Position numbers and translations under genes: made by a program
Source of the DNA: Planctomycetia bacterium
GTDB taxonomy: Bacteria > Planctomycetota > Planctomycetia > Pirellulales > UBA1268
Direction: 5' to 3'
DNA length: 64,000 nt
NCBI GenBank assembly: GCA_026401035.1
Contig: JAPLNR010000074.1
Location: forward strand, 40,731-104,730
The notes under the pieces: model-generated
Database searches by the model: none
What the model was told of the DNA's origin: nothing
What the model saw: the letters and a program-made list of their open reading frames with translations, nothing else
Shown: positions 39,244 to 49,102 of the stretch, one piece after another
Layout of the letters: every line of letters starts with the position of its first letter
Position numbering within the stretch: the stretch's first letter is position 1

Positions 39244-41235
39244 CTACCGCCCCACAGGCGTCACCGGGCGACGGGCCACCTCGGGCTCCTGCTGGCTGCG
39301 GGGCAGGGCGAGGCCCGCCAGGTACCAGCCCTCTGGCACCGTCTCCATACCCAGGCCGACGGTGCCGAAGTAGCGGCGGATGAGTTCGAAATCGGGCAGC
39401 AGGCTGCCGTCGATCTTCTGCGTCCGCACGCTGCCTTCCTTGCCGTCACCGAGCAGGCCGTTGAGCAACTGCCCCATCATGCTCTTCGATTTGGGCATCG
39501 AGCCCTGCCTCAGCATCTCGTAGGTCGGCCGGACCGACTCCTCGGCCCTGCCGAATGAACGCATGGCGGTCACGGACGGGAAGAGTCGCTTCATTTCCAC
39601 GGTCACGCTCGCATAGTCGGGGGCGGAGGCGAGCGACTCGGCGCCGCCATTGGCGGCCAGCACCCGCTCGAGGAAGTCGCGGTGCGAGGCGATCAGCAGG
39701 TGTCCGTGGGCGACGGTCACCGCCGAGTGCGGCAGCAGCTTTTCCTCGCGTTCCCGCAGCCGGTTGCGGCGGCGGTGGGCATCGTCGTCTTCGTCGCCGC
39801 CGTCCGCATGGGCGATGGCGCCGCCCGGCGTCTCGATCTCGAGCTTCGGGATCGCGGAGGAGCGGTCGATCATCTCCCAGATGACGTGATTGCCCGACTC
39901 GATTTTCTGCATGTCGGGATCGGTCGCCATGCTCTTCGCCACGGTGGCGGCGACCTTCTCCGGATCGGTGGCCTCGATGGCGATCACGAGCCGCTCACTG
40001 TCGGTGCCGATCGGCGTGGCGTAGTCGCTGATCACCGAAATCCGCTTGCCGAGGCAGGCAACCAGATCCTGTTCAACATCGATCTGCGGGCCGTCCGGAT
40101 CCTCCTTGAGCGAGGCGATCACGTCGTCAAACACGCCCTTCTCGCCGACGACGTCGTCGACGAGCGACTCGGCGGAGTTGAACGCGTTGGCGAGATCCCA
40201 CTGCATCGCCACCCAGCTCGACACCTCGCGCGGCACCCATGGGGGCGGCACAATGCTGTCGGCGTTCGGAAACTGCATCATCTGGGCCGCGAGATCGAAG
40301 CGGTCGGCCGCGAACGGCTGCCGTCCCTCCAGCGGCGGGGCATAGACCATCGTGTGATGGCGGGCCTCGTAGGAACCGTCGTCGAAGAACACCACGCCAC
40401 CGGCGCCCTTCACCGCATCGAAACCCTGCCGGCCAAGAATCGCCACGTAATCGGGGCCCTTGCGCTTCTCACGCGGGGGATTGGCCGCCTGATATACCTT
40501 GGCGTAGCCAAGCGGATCGACAAACCACCGCAGCGGATCGGCACTGGCAGGCACCTGCTTGCCGCACCGCGCCGTCATCGCCTGAAATGCCGGAAGCGTC
40601 GAGAGGTTGTCCTTCCGGCCCTGCTTGAGCGTGCCGAGCACCTGGGCCACCATGGCTGCGTTGTCGCCGACGACCAACGCCGAGGGGGCCAACGCGAAGG
40701 ACACCTGCCGCTGCGACCCGACGGCCGCGTTGGGCTCGGGTGGCAGTTGAAACGTGGTCTGGCCGGCAGCGTTAGCCGCGGCATCGACGAGCTTTGTCGC
40801 CTTCTGTTCGATGAGTCGCTGGGTGATCCACTCGATGAGCGCCGTGGTTTCGGCCTCGTTGTCCGTCGTATCGACGAGCAGCACGGAGACCAGCACGCCG
40901 GGGGTCGGTTCGATCGCCGCCAGCGCCAGTTCGCCGCCCGGGATTTTTTCGAGATCTTCGAGCGTCAGGCCGAGTTTGCCGAGCCGCTGCTTGCCGGCAT
41001 TCTTCAGCTGTTCGCGGAAACTCTCCACGAACGGCTTCATGACCGGATCCTTGAGGAGTTGGCCATACTGCGTGCGGTCGAAGCTGGCACGGAAGCCCTG
41101 CGGATCGGAGATGCTGAGCCAGGCACGCGTCGTGGCCGGGAGAACCGTCTCACTCGGTGGAAACGAGCCGGCGGAGGCCGCTGCCGGCACGATGAAAAGA
41201 CCGAGGAGAATCCCCAGCAAGATATTTCCCTTCAC
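39244..41235 (-). CDS. Large exported protein of unknown function
   Basis: 663-aa protein with a signal peptide (NILLGILLGLFIVPAAASA). The body has sequence such as RAWLSISDPQGFRASFDRTQ, LTLEDLEKIPGGELALAAIE and SFALAPSALVVGDNAAMVAQ, which hints at a repeated-domain fold of the DUF3352 type; this is weak. A charged Asp/Glu/Arg patch (DGGDEDDDAHRRRNRLRE) near residue 525 is likely a loop. The GTG at 41235 with AAGGAG five to eight bases before it is preferred; the ORF is open to 41442 without signal. No enzyme motif was found. Confidence 0.65.
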   Translation of the reverse strand: MKGNILLGILLGLFIVPAAASAGSFPPSETVLPATTRAWLSISDPQGFRASFDRTQYGQLLKDPVMKPFVESFREQLKNAGKQRLGKLGLTLEDLEKIPGGELALAAIEPTPGVLVSVLLVDTTDNEAETTALIEWITQRLIEQKATKLVDAAANAAGQTTFQLPPEPNAAVGSQRQVSFALAPSALVVGDNAAMVAQVLGTLKQGRKDNLSTLPAFQAMTARCGKQVPASADPLRWFVDPLGYAKVYQAANPPREKRKGPDYVAILGRQGFDAVKGAGGVVFFDDGSYEARHHTMVYAPPLEGRQPFAADRFDLAAQMMQFPNADSIVPPPWVPREVSSWVAMQWDLANAFNSAESLVDDVVGEKGVFDDVIASLKEDPDGPQIDVEQDLVACLGKRISVISDYATPIGTDSERLVIAIEATDPEKVAATVAKSMATDPDMQKIESGNHVIWEMIDRSSAIPKLEIETPGGAIAHADGGDEDDDAHRRRNRLREREEKLLPHSAVTVAHGHLLIASHRDFLERVLAANGGAESLASAPDYASVTVEMKRLFPSVTAMRSFGRAEESVRPTYEMLRQGSMPKSKSMMGQLLNGLLGDGKEGSVRTQKIDGSLLPDFELIRRYFGTVGLGMETVPEGWYLAGLALPRSQQEPEVARRPVTPVGR

Positions 41236-41528
41236 GACGACTCCTTCTTGAACTTTGGGGCACGGAGAATTCCGCGCGATCGTTCCGCTCACTCCGAGCT
41301 CGATGCTGTCGGTATCGACCCGAACGGGCCGCATTCTCGATCCAACTGTTGGAATCGAATTCCTTTTCCGCAGTTGAACTGCCGGCCAAGGTCGCGCCGA
41401 GGAAAGACGCGGACCCTTGGCAGTTGGGGCTGCAGGACCCAATGAGTTTGGCAGGAAGCGGCCGTTTCCTCAATGTCACTGTGGCTGATCATCATGTCAT
41501 GGTGCTCGAGTTCTGAACTCGGCAACCA
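41236..41528. other. Intergenic region
   Basis: 293 bases between two minus-strand genes. A short perfect palindrome, GAGTTC-T-GAACTC, lies at about 41510-41522 beside the stop of the membrane protein. No promoter or RNA could be firmly assigned. Confidence 0.4.
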
Positions 41529-42755
41529 TCAACCGGGCGGCGGCAAGCCAGGCAGACTGGGGAGTTCGCCAGCGATCTGTGGCCAACAGCCCGCCGTCAG
41601 GAGCACGATCGCCACGGCCAACAGGCCGGTGATGAACACCGCCTGGGCCGACTCCGCCACGATCCCGGCCCACTCGAGCAACCAAGCGATCGCTACGGTC
41701 GCGGCGGCCGCGACGGCCAGCCCAAGCACGGTGATCGAAGCGGCCCGGATGGCATCCGTGTCGCCAGCCACAAGCACCACCGCCACCAGTGGCGGCCAGC
41801 CAAGAATCGCGGCCGGCACCAGCGTCGCGGTGATCGGGGACCGCCCACGGCTGAGTCGCGACAGATGCCACCACGGCCTTACGTCCGTGGCCGAACGGAG
41901 CAGGCGTCGCCAGCCGACTGTCGCCCAGACACCGTTCCCGAGGGTGGAATCTGGAATCGCCAGCGCGAAGAACCAGGCCAGTGCGAGGGCAGGGAACAGC
42001 CCGGCACGTGAGGAATCGAGAAACAGCCAGCCCACCATTGCCGCCAGCGCCGTGCCCATCGCCAGCGCGGTCAGCCAGGTGCGCAGCAATCGCGGGCCTG
42101 GCGGGCCGTCATGCAGCCAGCCCGCGGCGCCGCTCGCGCGCCGGTCGACCGCCAGCGCCACTAGCCCGATCACAAACCAGGTGCCCACTGCCACGGCGAG
42201 GGCAACGCCCCACGCCGGCAAGCCCGGCAACATCCCACCCATACTCGCGCAGGCGCCGCCAGCGGCGCCGGCGGCCGCCGACGAAGTGAGCGCCAGGCTG
42301 GCGGCGTCAGCGGCGTTTGCGCCCCGCCAACGCCCCGCAAACACCGTGCCGGCGGCGGCGGCGAGCCCCGCGACGGCCGCAAGGAGCAGGCACCCTGATT
42401 CTGGACCGGACCATGAAACCGCCGCAGCGGCCACCAGCCCGCACGCCGGCCACGCGACCCGCGAGGCGAGCCAGACCAGAGCGATTCCAGGCTGGCCGCC
42501 GAGCGGTCCCCGGCAGGCAGCCATGGGAAAATCGCCGCTGGCGCCGACCGCGAGAACTGCTCCGGACGCAAACGCTGCCATGCCGGCGAGGGCAGCCGGC
42601 CAGCCCGCCCGCTCCAGCCTTTGACCCGCCGCCCAGCAGGCCACGGCGGCAGCGAGCATCAGCCACGAGGCCGGCCGCCGCGCGTCGATCCGGGCGAACA
42701 ATGAAACCTGCGCAACGAGGCTCTCGAGCCGACCGGCCTGAAGCAGCACTGCCAT
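41529..42755 (-). CDS. Polytopic membrane protein, unknown function
   Basis: 408-aa, extremely hydrophobic protein with about ten helices rich in Ala, Gly and Val (for example WLMLAAAVACWAAGQRLE, GMAAFASGAVLAVGASG, TWFVIGLVALAVDRRAS). No transporter signature is visible. It starts 23 bases after argG, probably the tail of the pyk-argG operon. Family unknown. Confidence 0.65.
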   Translation of the reverse strand: MAVLLQAGRLESLVAQVSLFARIDARRPASWLMLAAAVACWAAGQRLERAGWPAALAGMAAFASGAVLAVGASGDFPMAACRGPLGGQPGIALVWLASRVAWPACGLVAAAAVSWSGPESGCLLLAAVAGLAAAAGTVFAGRWRGANAADAASLALTSSAAAGAAGGACASMGGMLPGLPAWGVALAVAVGTWFVIGLVALAVDRRASGAAGWLHDGPPGPRLLRTWLTALAMGTALAAMVGWLFLDSSRAGLFPALALAWFFALAIPDSTLGNGVWATVGWRRLLRSATDVRPWWHLSRLSRGRSPITATLVPAAILGWPPLVAVVLVAGDTDAIRAASITVLGLAVAAAATVAIAWLLEWAGIVAESAQAVFITGLLAVAIVLLTAGCWPQIAGELPSLPGLPPPG

Positions 42756-42778
42756 GTCGCACCCGCTCGAGTGGGCTG

Positions 42779-43993
42779 TCAGGACCGCGGCCGCACGTGC
42801 CCCTGCACCCGCAGCGGCAGACCGAGGATCCGCAGAAAGCCTTCGGCATCGGTCTGGTTATACGACCCGCCGCCTTCCATCGACGCGATCGCCGCGTCGT
42901 AGAGGCTCTGGTCGCTCTGCCGGCTCTTCACGAGCATGTTGCCCTTGTAGAGGTTGAGCTCGATCGTGCCGGTCACCGGCTTCTGGGCCTCGCGGATGAA
43001 GGCGAGCAGGGCATCCATCTTTGCGCAGTACCAAAAGCCGTAATACACGGCCTCCGCCACCACCGGGCTGAGCTGGTCACGGAGGTGCACGAGATCCCGG
43101 TCGAGGGTCATCTGCTCGACGAGCCGATGGGCCTCGTAGAGCAGCGTCATGCCGGGCGCCTCGTAGACGCCGCGGCTCTTCATGCCGACGAGCCGGTTCT
43201 CGACGATGTCGGTGCGGCCGATGCCGTTGCGGCCGCCGATGTCGTTGAGCACGAGCACCATCTCGTGCGCCGGCAGGGCCTTGCCGTTGACCCGCACCGG
43301 CACGCCGTGCTCGAAGTCAATCGTCACGGTTTCCGGCTTGTCGGGCGCCATCTGCGGCGACACGGTCATGCCGAAGTCGACGAGATTGAAGCCGTCGGTG
43401 CAGAGGTCTTCGAGATCCCCCGCCTCGTAACTGGTGTGCAGGCAGTTCTCGTCGGAGCTGTAGGGCTTGCCCTTCGAGGCCTTGACCGGGATGTTTTTCT
43501 GCTCGCAGAACTCGATCAATTCCTTGCGGCCGGGAAACCGCGCGCGGAATTCCGGGATCCGCCAGGGGGCGAGCACGGTGATCGTGGGGTCGAGCGCCTC
43601 GGCGGCGAGCTGGAAGCGGCACTGGTCGTTGCCCTTGCCGGTGGCCCCATGGGCGTAGACCGTGGCCCCTTCACGATGGGCGATCTCCACGCAGACCTGG
43701 CTGATCAGCGGCCGGGCGATCGACGTGCCGAGCAGATACGTGCCCTCATAACGGGCCTGCCACTGCATCGTCGGAAACGCGAAGTCGCGGCAGAGTTCCT
43801 CGCGGACGTCCACGATCATGGCCTGCGAGGCGCCGCAGTCGCGGGCCTTCTTCAGCGTCGCCTCGCGGTCCTCGCAGGGCTGCCCGAGATCAACGTAGAC
43901 GGCGATCACGTCGTAGCCCTGCTCGATGAGCCAGCCGAGGATCACCGAGGTGTCGAGTCCGCCCGAATAGGCCAGCACGCATTTCTTCTTCAT
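42779..43993 (-). CDS. argG: Argininosuccinate synthase
   Basis: 404-aa enzyme joining citrulline and aspartate with ATP to argininosuccinate. P-loop CVLAYSGGLDTSVIL is at the N-terminus; other motifs are EGTYLLGTSIARPLI, YAHGATGKGNDQCRF, VLAPWRIPEF, GKPYSSDENCLHTSYE and NDIGGRNGIGRTDIVENR. ATG 43993 has AAGGAAA upstream. It lies ten bases after pyk on the same strand, an unusual pairing that suggests a joint transcript. Confidence 0.97.
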   Translation of the reverse strand: MKKKCVLAYSGGLDTSVILGWLIEQGYDVIAVYVDLGQPCEDREATLKKARDCGASQAMIVDVREELCRDFAFPTMQWQARYEGTYLLGTSIARPLISQVCVEIAHREGATVYAHGATGKGNDQCRFQLAAEALDPTITVLAPWRIPEFRARFPGRKELIEFCEQKNIPVKASKGKPYSSDENCLHTSYEAGDLEDLCTDGFNLVDFGMTVSPQMAPDKPETVTIDFEHGVPVRVNGKALPAHEMVLVLNDIGGRNGIGRTDIVENRLVGMKSRGVYEAPGMTLLYEAHRLVEQMTLDRDLVHLRDQLSPVVAEAVYYGFWYCAKMDALLAFIREAQKPVTGTIELNLYKGNMLVKSRQSDQSLYDAAIASMEGGGSYNQTDAEGFLRILGLPLRVQGHVRPRS

Positions 43994-44003
43994 CTTTTTC
44001 CTT

Positions 44004-45566
44004 CTACACCTCGTGAACCAAAGCCATATTGTGCCCGCCCGTTCCGAAACCGGAACCCGCCACCAGCAAAATCCGGTCGCCACGCTCGAGCCGCCCCTCG
44101 CGGAGCCCCCAGGCGGTGACGTGCTCGAGGATGGCGGCCGCGTCGGGCGTCGCCACCGCCGCCAGCGGCGTCACGCCCCAGTAGAGCGCCATCTGCCGCA
44201 GGGCGGCGGGGTCGTCGGAGAGGCCGACGGTGGGCACGGCACCGCGGCGCTTTGACCGCGCGATCGCCGTCACGCCCGTCTTGCTCGCCACGACGAAAAG
44301 CTTCGCATCGAGTTCGCCGGCGATCCGGCTGGCGCCGTCGACCACGGCCTGCGTGATCGGGTGCAGCCCCTCGACGAGAAACTCGGGGGCTGGCAGAAAC
44401 TCCTGCACCGGCACGCCCGCCGAACCGGGGGCCGCATGGAAGTGCCCCTCCAGGTAATGCCAGCGATCGGCAAGGTACTGCTTTTCGGTCTCGTTGGCGA
44501 TCCGCCGCATCATCTTTACCACGAGGATCGGATGCTCACCGATCGCGGTCTCGCCCGAGAGCATGCAGGCGTCGGCCCCGTCGAGAATCGCATTGGCCAC
44601 GTCGGTCGCCTCTGCGCGGGTGGGCCGCCGGGCGTGCTGCATGCTGTCGAGCATCTGCGTCGCCACGATCACCGGCTTCTGATACCGCTGGCAGGCCCGG
44701 ATGATCCGCTTCTGCACCATCGGCATGCTCGCCACGTCGGTTTCGACCCCCAGATCGCCACGGGCCACCATCACGGCATCGGCCGCATCGACGATCGATT
44801 CGAGGTTGTCGATCGCCTCCCGCTTTTCGATCTTTGCGACGACCCGCGCGACCGATCCGCGGGTGCGCAGGAGTTCCTTGAGCAGTTTTACTTCCACAGC
44901 CGACCGCACGAAGGAGAGGCTCACGAAGTCGACGCCCGTGGACGCTGCCCACTCGGCGTGCTGCCAGTCGGCCGCGCTCATCGCCGCCACCGAGAGCTTC
45001 ACGCCGGGCAGGTTCACGCCTTGCCGGCTGCGGACCGTGCCCCCCTGCACGACGCGGCACCGCACCCAGGCCGCATTCTTCTCCTCGACGACGAGGCTGA
45101 TCGTGCCGTCGGTGAGCATGACGGAGTCGCCGACGGAGAGTTCGTCGATGAGCGGGGCGTAGGTCGTGGTGAACTCATCGACCGCATGGCTCTCGCTGCC
45201 CCGGATAAACTTCACGTCCGCGCCTTCCACGCACTCCACGGCCCCCCCCGGCAGTTCGCCGAGGCGAATCTTCGGGCCGGCGAGGTCGGCGAGCACGCCG
45301 ATCGGCCGCGCGAGCGACTCGGAAATCCGACGAATCCGGTCGAGCGATTCCTGATGCTCCTGCATGGAACCGTGGGCCATGTTGAGCCGGAAGACGTCGA
45401 CGCCAGCCTCGACAAGGCTGCGGATCGCCTCCTCCGAGCGACAGGCTGGCCCGATCGTCGCGACGACCTTCGTGCGGACGACATCCCGCGAGGAATCGGG
45501 GGCCGATGCGTGGCGGCGCTGCTGGGGACTGGCGTGCGAGCCGTTCGGGTGGGAGGGAGTCGCCAT
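44004..45566 (-). CDS. pyk: Pyruvate kinase
   Basis: 520-aa glycolytic enzyme producing pyruvate and ATP from PEP and ADP. After a 30-residue N-terminal extension come TKVVATIGPACRSEE, FRLNMAHGSMQEH, ADLAGPKIRLGEL, VDFVSLSFVRSAVEVKLL, the metal site MVARGDLGVETD, VIVATQMLDSM and MLSGETAIGEHP. The C-terminal domain ends ILLVAGSGFGTGGHN, typical of type II enzymes with an allosteric site. ATG 45566 follows AAGGAAGC. Confidence 0.96.
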   Translation of the reverse strand: MATPSHPNGSHASPQQRRHASAPDSSRDVVRTKVVATIGPACRSEEAIRSLVEAGVDVFRLNMAHGSMQEHQESLDRIRRISESLARPIGVLADLAGPKIRLGELPGGAVECVEGADVKFIRGSESHAVDEFTTTYAPLIDELSVGDSVMLTDGTISLVVEEKNAAWVRCRVVQGGTVRSRQGVNLPGVKLSVAAMSAADWQHAEWAASTGVDFVSLSFVRSAVEVKLLKELLRTRGSVARVVAKIEKREAIDNLESIVDAADAVMVARGDLGVETDVASMPMVQKRIIRACQRYQKPVIVATQMLDSMQHARRPTRAEATDVANAILDGADACMLSGETAIGEHPILVVKMMRRIANETEKQYLADRWHYLEGHFHAAPGSAGVPVQEFLPAPEFLVEGLHPITQAVVDGASRIAGELDAKLFVVASKTGVTAIARSKRRGAVPTVGLSDDPAALRQMALYWGVTPLAAVATPDAAAILEHVTAWGLREGRLERGDRILLVAGSGFGTGGHNMALVHEV

Positions 45567-45740
45567 GGCGATGCTTCCTTACTTAAGGCGGCGGGGATGA
45601 GGAGTGGGTGAGGCGGGAGCGACCGGCAGAGCGCACATGGTACACGTCCGGTTTCGGGGCTGCGAGGCGGCACGATAGACTCCTCGCACCCGCGTCGGCT
45701 TGCGCGGCAGAAGAAATGGGCGTTGCGGAGAGATGCACTG

Positions 45741-46583
45741 GTGTGGAACGGACGGCGGGTGATCGTGGCGGGCGGCACGGCGGGCTTCGGCCTCGTGCTG
45801 GCGAGGCATCTGCTCCGGGCCGGCGCCCGAGTGCTCGTCATCGGCCGCTCTTCTGCAGGCGTGCGCGAGGCGGTGGAGGCCTGCAACCGAGCCGGCGTGC
45901 CGATCGCCCGCCTGCACGGCCTGACGGCCGATCTTGGTTGGCCCGGGGAAGGGGAGCGGGCCGTCGCCGAGGCGACCAGGCTGCTCGGCGGCGTCGATGA
46001 CCTCTTCTTTTGCGTCGGCCGCTCAGGCCGCGGGCACATGCTCGGCACGTCGCGGGCGACGCTGCAGGAATACCTCGACGCCAATCTGCTGTCCGCGGTC
46101 GAAATCACGCAGGCCGTCGCCGACGATGCCGTGGCGGCCCGCGGCCATCTGGTCTTCATCGGCAGCCTGGCGGGGAAGATCGTGATGCCGTTCATGGGGC
46201 CATATTGCGTGGCGAAGTCGGCGCTCGCGGCCTACGTGGATGCGGTGCGGTTGGAACTCGCGCCGCGTGGCGTTCACGTGCTGCTCGTCTCACCGGGGCC
46301 AATTCGCCGCGGCGACGACGATCCCGCCGCCGATCGGGCGGCGACCCGCTACGCCGCAGAGGCGAAGGCGGCCGGACTGCCGCCGGAAGCCCTGGCCCCC
46401 GGGGGGACGACGAGCCTGAGACAGCTCGATCCCGAGGCCCTCGCCGAAAAAATCCTCGCGGCCTGCCGCCGCCGCACGAGCGAACTCGTCGTGCCCCGCA
46501 AGGCCGGCCTGCTGGCAGGCCTCATCGAGTGGTGCCCGGACTTCGGCCGCCGGCTGCTTGCACGGGCCACGGGGCGAAAGTGA
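45741..46583 (+). CDS. Short-chain dehydrogenase/reductase
   Basis: 280-aa SDR oxidoreductase. The cofactor motif [18 protein letters not shown] fits TGxxxGxG with a variant first position. The catalytic Ser is in [13 protein letters not shown], and Tyr and Lys in [23 protein letters not shown] follows. An Arg after the first strand region (VIGRSS) suggests NADPH preference. The GTG at 45741 is chosen with GGAGA ten bases upstream; TTG 45723 is possible. Substrate unknown. It lies upstream of xylA. Confidence 0.82.
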   Translation: MWNGRRVIVAGGTAGFGLVLARHLLRAGARVLVIGRSSAGVREAVEACNRAGVPIARLHGLTADLGWPGEGERAVAEATRLLGGVDDLFFCVGRSGRGHMLGTSRATLQEYLDANLLSAVEITQAVADDAVAARGHLVFIGSLAGKIVMPFMGPYCVAKSALAAYVDAVRLELAPRGVHVLLVSPGPIRRGDDDPAADRAATRYAAEAKAAGLPPEALAPGGTTSLRQLDPEALAEKILAACRRRTSELVVPRKAGLLAGLIEWCPDFGRRLLARATGRK

Positions 46584-46692
46584 CGCCAATCGCGCATGGC
46601 CGCGACAAAATCCCGTCGCCACGGTATACCTCTGCCGCTCACAAATCACTTCATTTTCTCAGACGACTTTCCACTACGACGAGGAGCGAGAC

Positions 46693-48012
46693 ATGGCAGA
46701 CAGAGAGGCGTTTCCGGGCATCGGCAGGATCAAGTACGAGGGCCCGGCGACGAAGAACATGCTGGCCTTCCGGCATTACGACGCCGACGCGCTCGTCGAA
46801 GGCAAGCCGATGCGGGACCACCTCCGCTTCGCCGTTTCCTACTGGCACACGATGCGGGGCACCGGCAGCGATCCCTTCGGCCCCGGCACGATGGTCCGCC
46901 CGTGGGAGACCGAGAGCGATCCCTTGCAGGCGGCGCTCGCGCGGGTCGACGTGGCCTTCGAGTTCCTCGAAAAGCTCGGTTGTGATTTCTACTGTTTCCA
47001 TGACCGCGACGTGGCCCCCGACGGAGCGACGCTCGCCGAGAGTAACAAGCATTTCGATACCGTCGCCGACTCACTCGAGAAGCACCAGCAGCGCTCTGGC
47101 AAGAAACTGCTCTGGGGCACGGCCAACCTCTTCAGCAATCCGCGGTACGTCCACGGCGCCGCCACGAGTCCCAATGTCGAGACGTTTGCCTACGCCGCCG
47201 CGCAGGTGAAGAAGGCCATGGAGGTCACGCACCGCCTCGGTGGTGCGGGCTATGTGTTCTGGGGTGGACGCGAGGGCTACCAGTGCCTCTGGAACACCGA
47301 CATGAAGCGGGAGGTCGACCACCTCGCCCGGTTCATGCACATGGCGGTCGACTACGCGAAGGAGATCGGCTTCACCGGCCAGTTCTACTTCGAGCCCAAG
47401 CCCCGCGAGCCGATGAAGCATCAATACGATTTCGACTCGGCCACCTGCATTAATTTTCTGCGTGCCTATGGGCTGGAAAAGCACGTGAAGATGAACATCG
47501 AGACCAATCACGCCACGCTCGCCGGCCACGAGATGCAGCACGAACTGGAATACGCCGGCATGCAGGGCTTTCTGGGATCGATCGACGCCAACACCGGCGA
47601 CACGCTCGTGGGCTGGGATACCGACCAGTTCCCCACGAACATCTACCTCACGACTCAGATCATGTACACGCTCCTCAAGTACGGCGGCATCGCCCCGGGC
47701 GGCGTGAATTTCGATGCGAAGGTCCGCCGCGAGAGCTTCGAGCCGGTCGATCTCTTCCATGCCCACATCGGCGGCATGGACGCCTTCGCCCGCGGTCTCA
47801 AGATCGCCGCCGCGATGCGGGCCGATGGCGCGGTGCAGAAGCTCGTCGAGGAGCGGTATGCCTCGTGGTCAGGCCCCTTGGGCAAGCGGATCGAGGCGGG
47901 CAGCGAGAGCCTCAAGTCGCTCGAGCAGGAGATGCTGAAGAAGGGGGAGGCCGAGCCGTGCAAGAGCGGCCGCCAGGAACTCTTCGAGAACCTGATCAAC
48001 ACCTACCTGTGA
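46693..48012 (+). CDS. xylA: Xylose isomerase
   Basis: 439-aa class II (E. coli-type) xylose isomerase, converting D-xylose to D-xylulose, also acting on glucose. Motifs: [13 protein letters not shown] with catalytic His-Asp, [36 protein letters not shown] for metal ligands, [15 protein letters not shown], and [23 protein letters not shown] 46693 follows GAGGAG. No xylulokinase or xyl regulator is adjacent. Confidence 0.97.
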   Translation: MADREAFPGIGRIKYEGPATKNMLAFRHYDADALVEGKPMRDHLRFAVSYWHTMRGTGSDPFGPGTMVRPWETESDPLQAALARVDVAFEFLEKLGCDFYCFHDRDVAPDGATLAESNKHFDTVADSLEKHQQRSGKKLLWGTANLFSNPRYVHGAATSPNVETFAYAAAQVKKAMEVTHRLGGAGYVFWGGREGYQCLWNTDMKREVDHLARFMHMAVDYAKEIGFTGQFYFEPKPREPMKHQYDFDSATCINFLRAYGLEKHVKMNIETNHATLAGHEMQHELEYAGMQGFLGSIDANTGDTLVGWDTDQFPTNIYLTTQIMYTLLKYGGIAPGGVNFDAKVRRESFEPVDLFHAHIGGMDAFARGLKIAAAMRADGAVQKLVEERYASWSGPLGKRIEAGSESLKSLEQEMLKKGEAEPCKSGRQELFENLINTYL

Positions 48013-48031
48013 TCCGATCGGTCCACATCCG

Positions 48032-49102
48032 TTGAAACCACGACTCCCGGCACAACTTTCCCGGCTCTTGCACGGGCAGTTCGCCCCCCTCAAGCGACTG
48101 CTGCTGGCATGGCAGGCTGCGCGGTACGTCCAGGGGGGGCGGCCGCGGTCGGGGATCGCGATTGACTGCCGCGGCACTGATGCCAGCCGCGCAGCCACGG
48201 CCATTTCGCTGCACAAGGCGGCAGGCAGACTGGTCGCGATCGACGCCGACCTCGACTGGCTGCGAAGCCGGAATGGCTTTTCAACGGCATGGAGAAGGCT
48301 CGGTGTGTTCGTGGGACTCGTTTCGCACCCGGCGGTCGCGGACGGCGAATGGCGGGCCGACCTTTCCGATTTCGTCCACGACGAGGGCCCTGTGCTCGGC
48401 TTCTGCTCGAATCTCCGCGAATCGCTCCTCATCCCTGACCGGGGCTTCCAGACGAGCGGCGGCTATTCGCGACAGCGGCGTCAGGCCCTGGCCGCGCCGC
48501 CCTTCGACGACCGCGACGACACGATTCTGTGGCGGGGCAGCCCCACCGGTTCCGGGGCGTTGGCGAATGCGACGATGCAGGCCGGGGATGCCGATCTGCG
48601 GCAGCGCATCCGCATGTGCCTGCTGCTGTCGGCCGCCGATCGGACCAACCCGCAGCTGCGCGTGGATGCCCGCATCGTGCCCGGCCGTAACGCGACCGCC
48701 GACGTTGCGGCCGCGTATCGGCTCGGTGGAATCGCCGGCGGCTCGATCCCCGAAGATTCGTGGCTCGGAAGAAAATTCGCCATCGACATCGACGGGCATG
48801 CGAATGCCTTCAGCAACCTCTTCATCCGGCTGCTCTACGGCTGCTGCGTGATCAAGATCGCGTCACCGGCCGGTTTTCGCCAGTGGTACTACGACCGGCT
48901 GGAGCCCTGGCGGCACTACATCCCCGTGGCGGACGACCTTTCGGACCTTGTCGAGCGGATCGTCTGGTGCCGCGCAAATCCTCACGCCTGCCGCAGCGTG
49001 GCCGCCGCAGGACGAAGCCTCGCCCTCTCATTGACTCCCGCCGGCGAAACCCGCCGGACGATCGAGCTCATCCGGAACCGTCCATGGCGGCAGGGGCCCT
49101 GA
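48032..49102 (+). CDS. GT90 (CAP10-like) glycosyltransferase
   Basis: 356-aa protein resembling the LPS-modifying/CAP10 family (GT90). Visible: TILWRGSPTGSG, similar to the WRG motif, and the C-terminal block FAIDIDGHANAFSNLFIRLL then YGCCVIKIASPAGFRQWYY, which matches the conserved core, followed by HYIPVADDLSDLVERIVWC. No membrane helix. It probably transfers a sugar to a surface polymer or glycolipid. Start TTG 48032 is 19 bases after xylA; no better start exists nearby. The 3' end overlaps glnD's 3' end by 35 bases in opposite orientation. Confidence 0.75.
   Translation: MKPRLPAQLSRLLHGQFAPLKRLLLAWQAARYVQGGRPRSGIAIDCRGTDASRAATAISLHKAAGRLVAIDADLDWLRSRNGFSTAWRRLGVFVGLVSHPAVADGEWRADLSDFVHDEGPVLGFCSNLRESLLIPDRGFQTSGGYSRQRRQALAAPPFDDRDDTILWRGSPTGSGALANATMQAGDADLRQRIRMCLLLSAADRTNPQLRVDARIVPGRNATADVAAAYRLGGIAGGSIPEDSWLGRKFAIDIDGHANAFSNLFIRLLYGCCVIKIASPAGFRQWYYDRLEPWRHYIPVADDLSDLVERIVWCRANPHACRSVAAAGRSLALSLTPAGETRRTIELIRNRPWRQGP

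Noticed and set aside
39682..41445. 587-aa plus-strand frame
   Set aside because: Opposite a signal-peptide gene with a good ribosome site; the plus frame has antisense composition.
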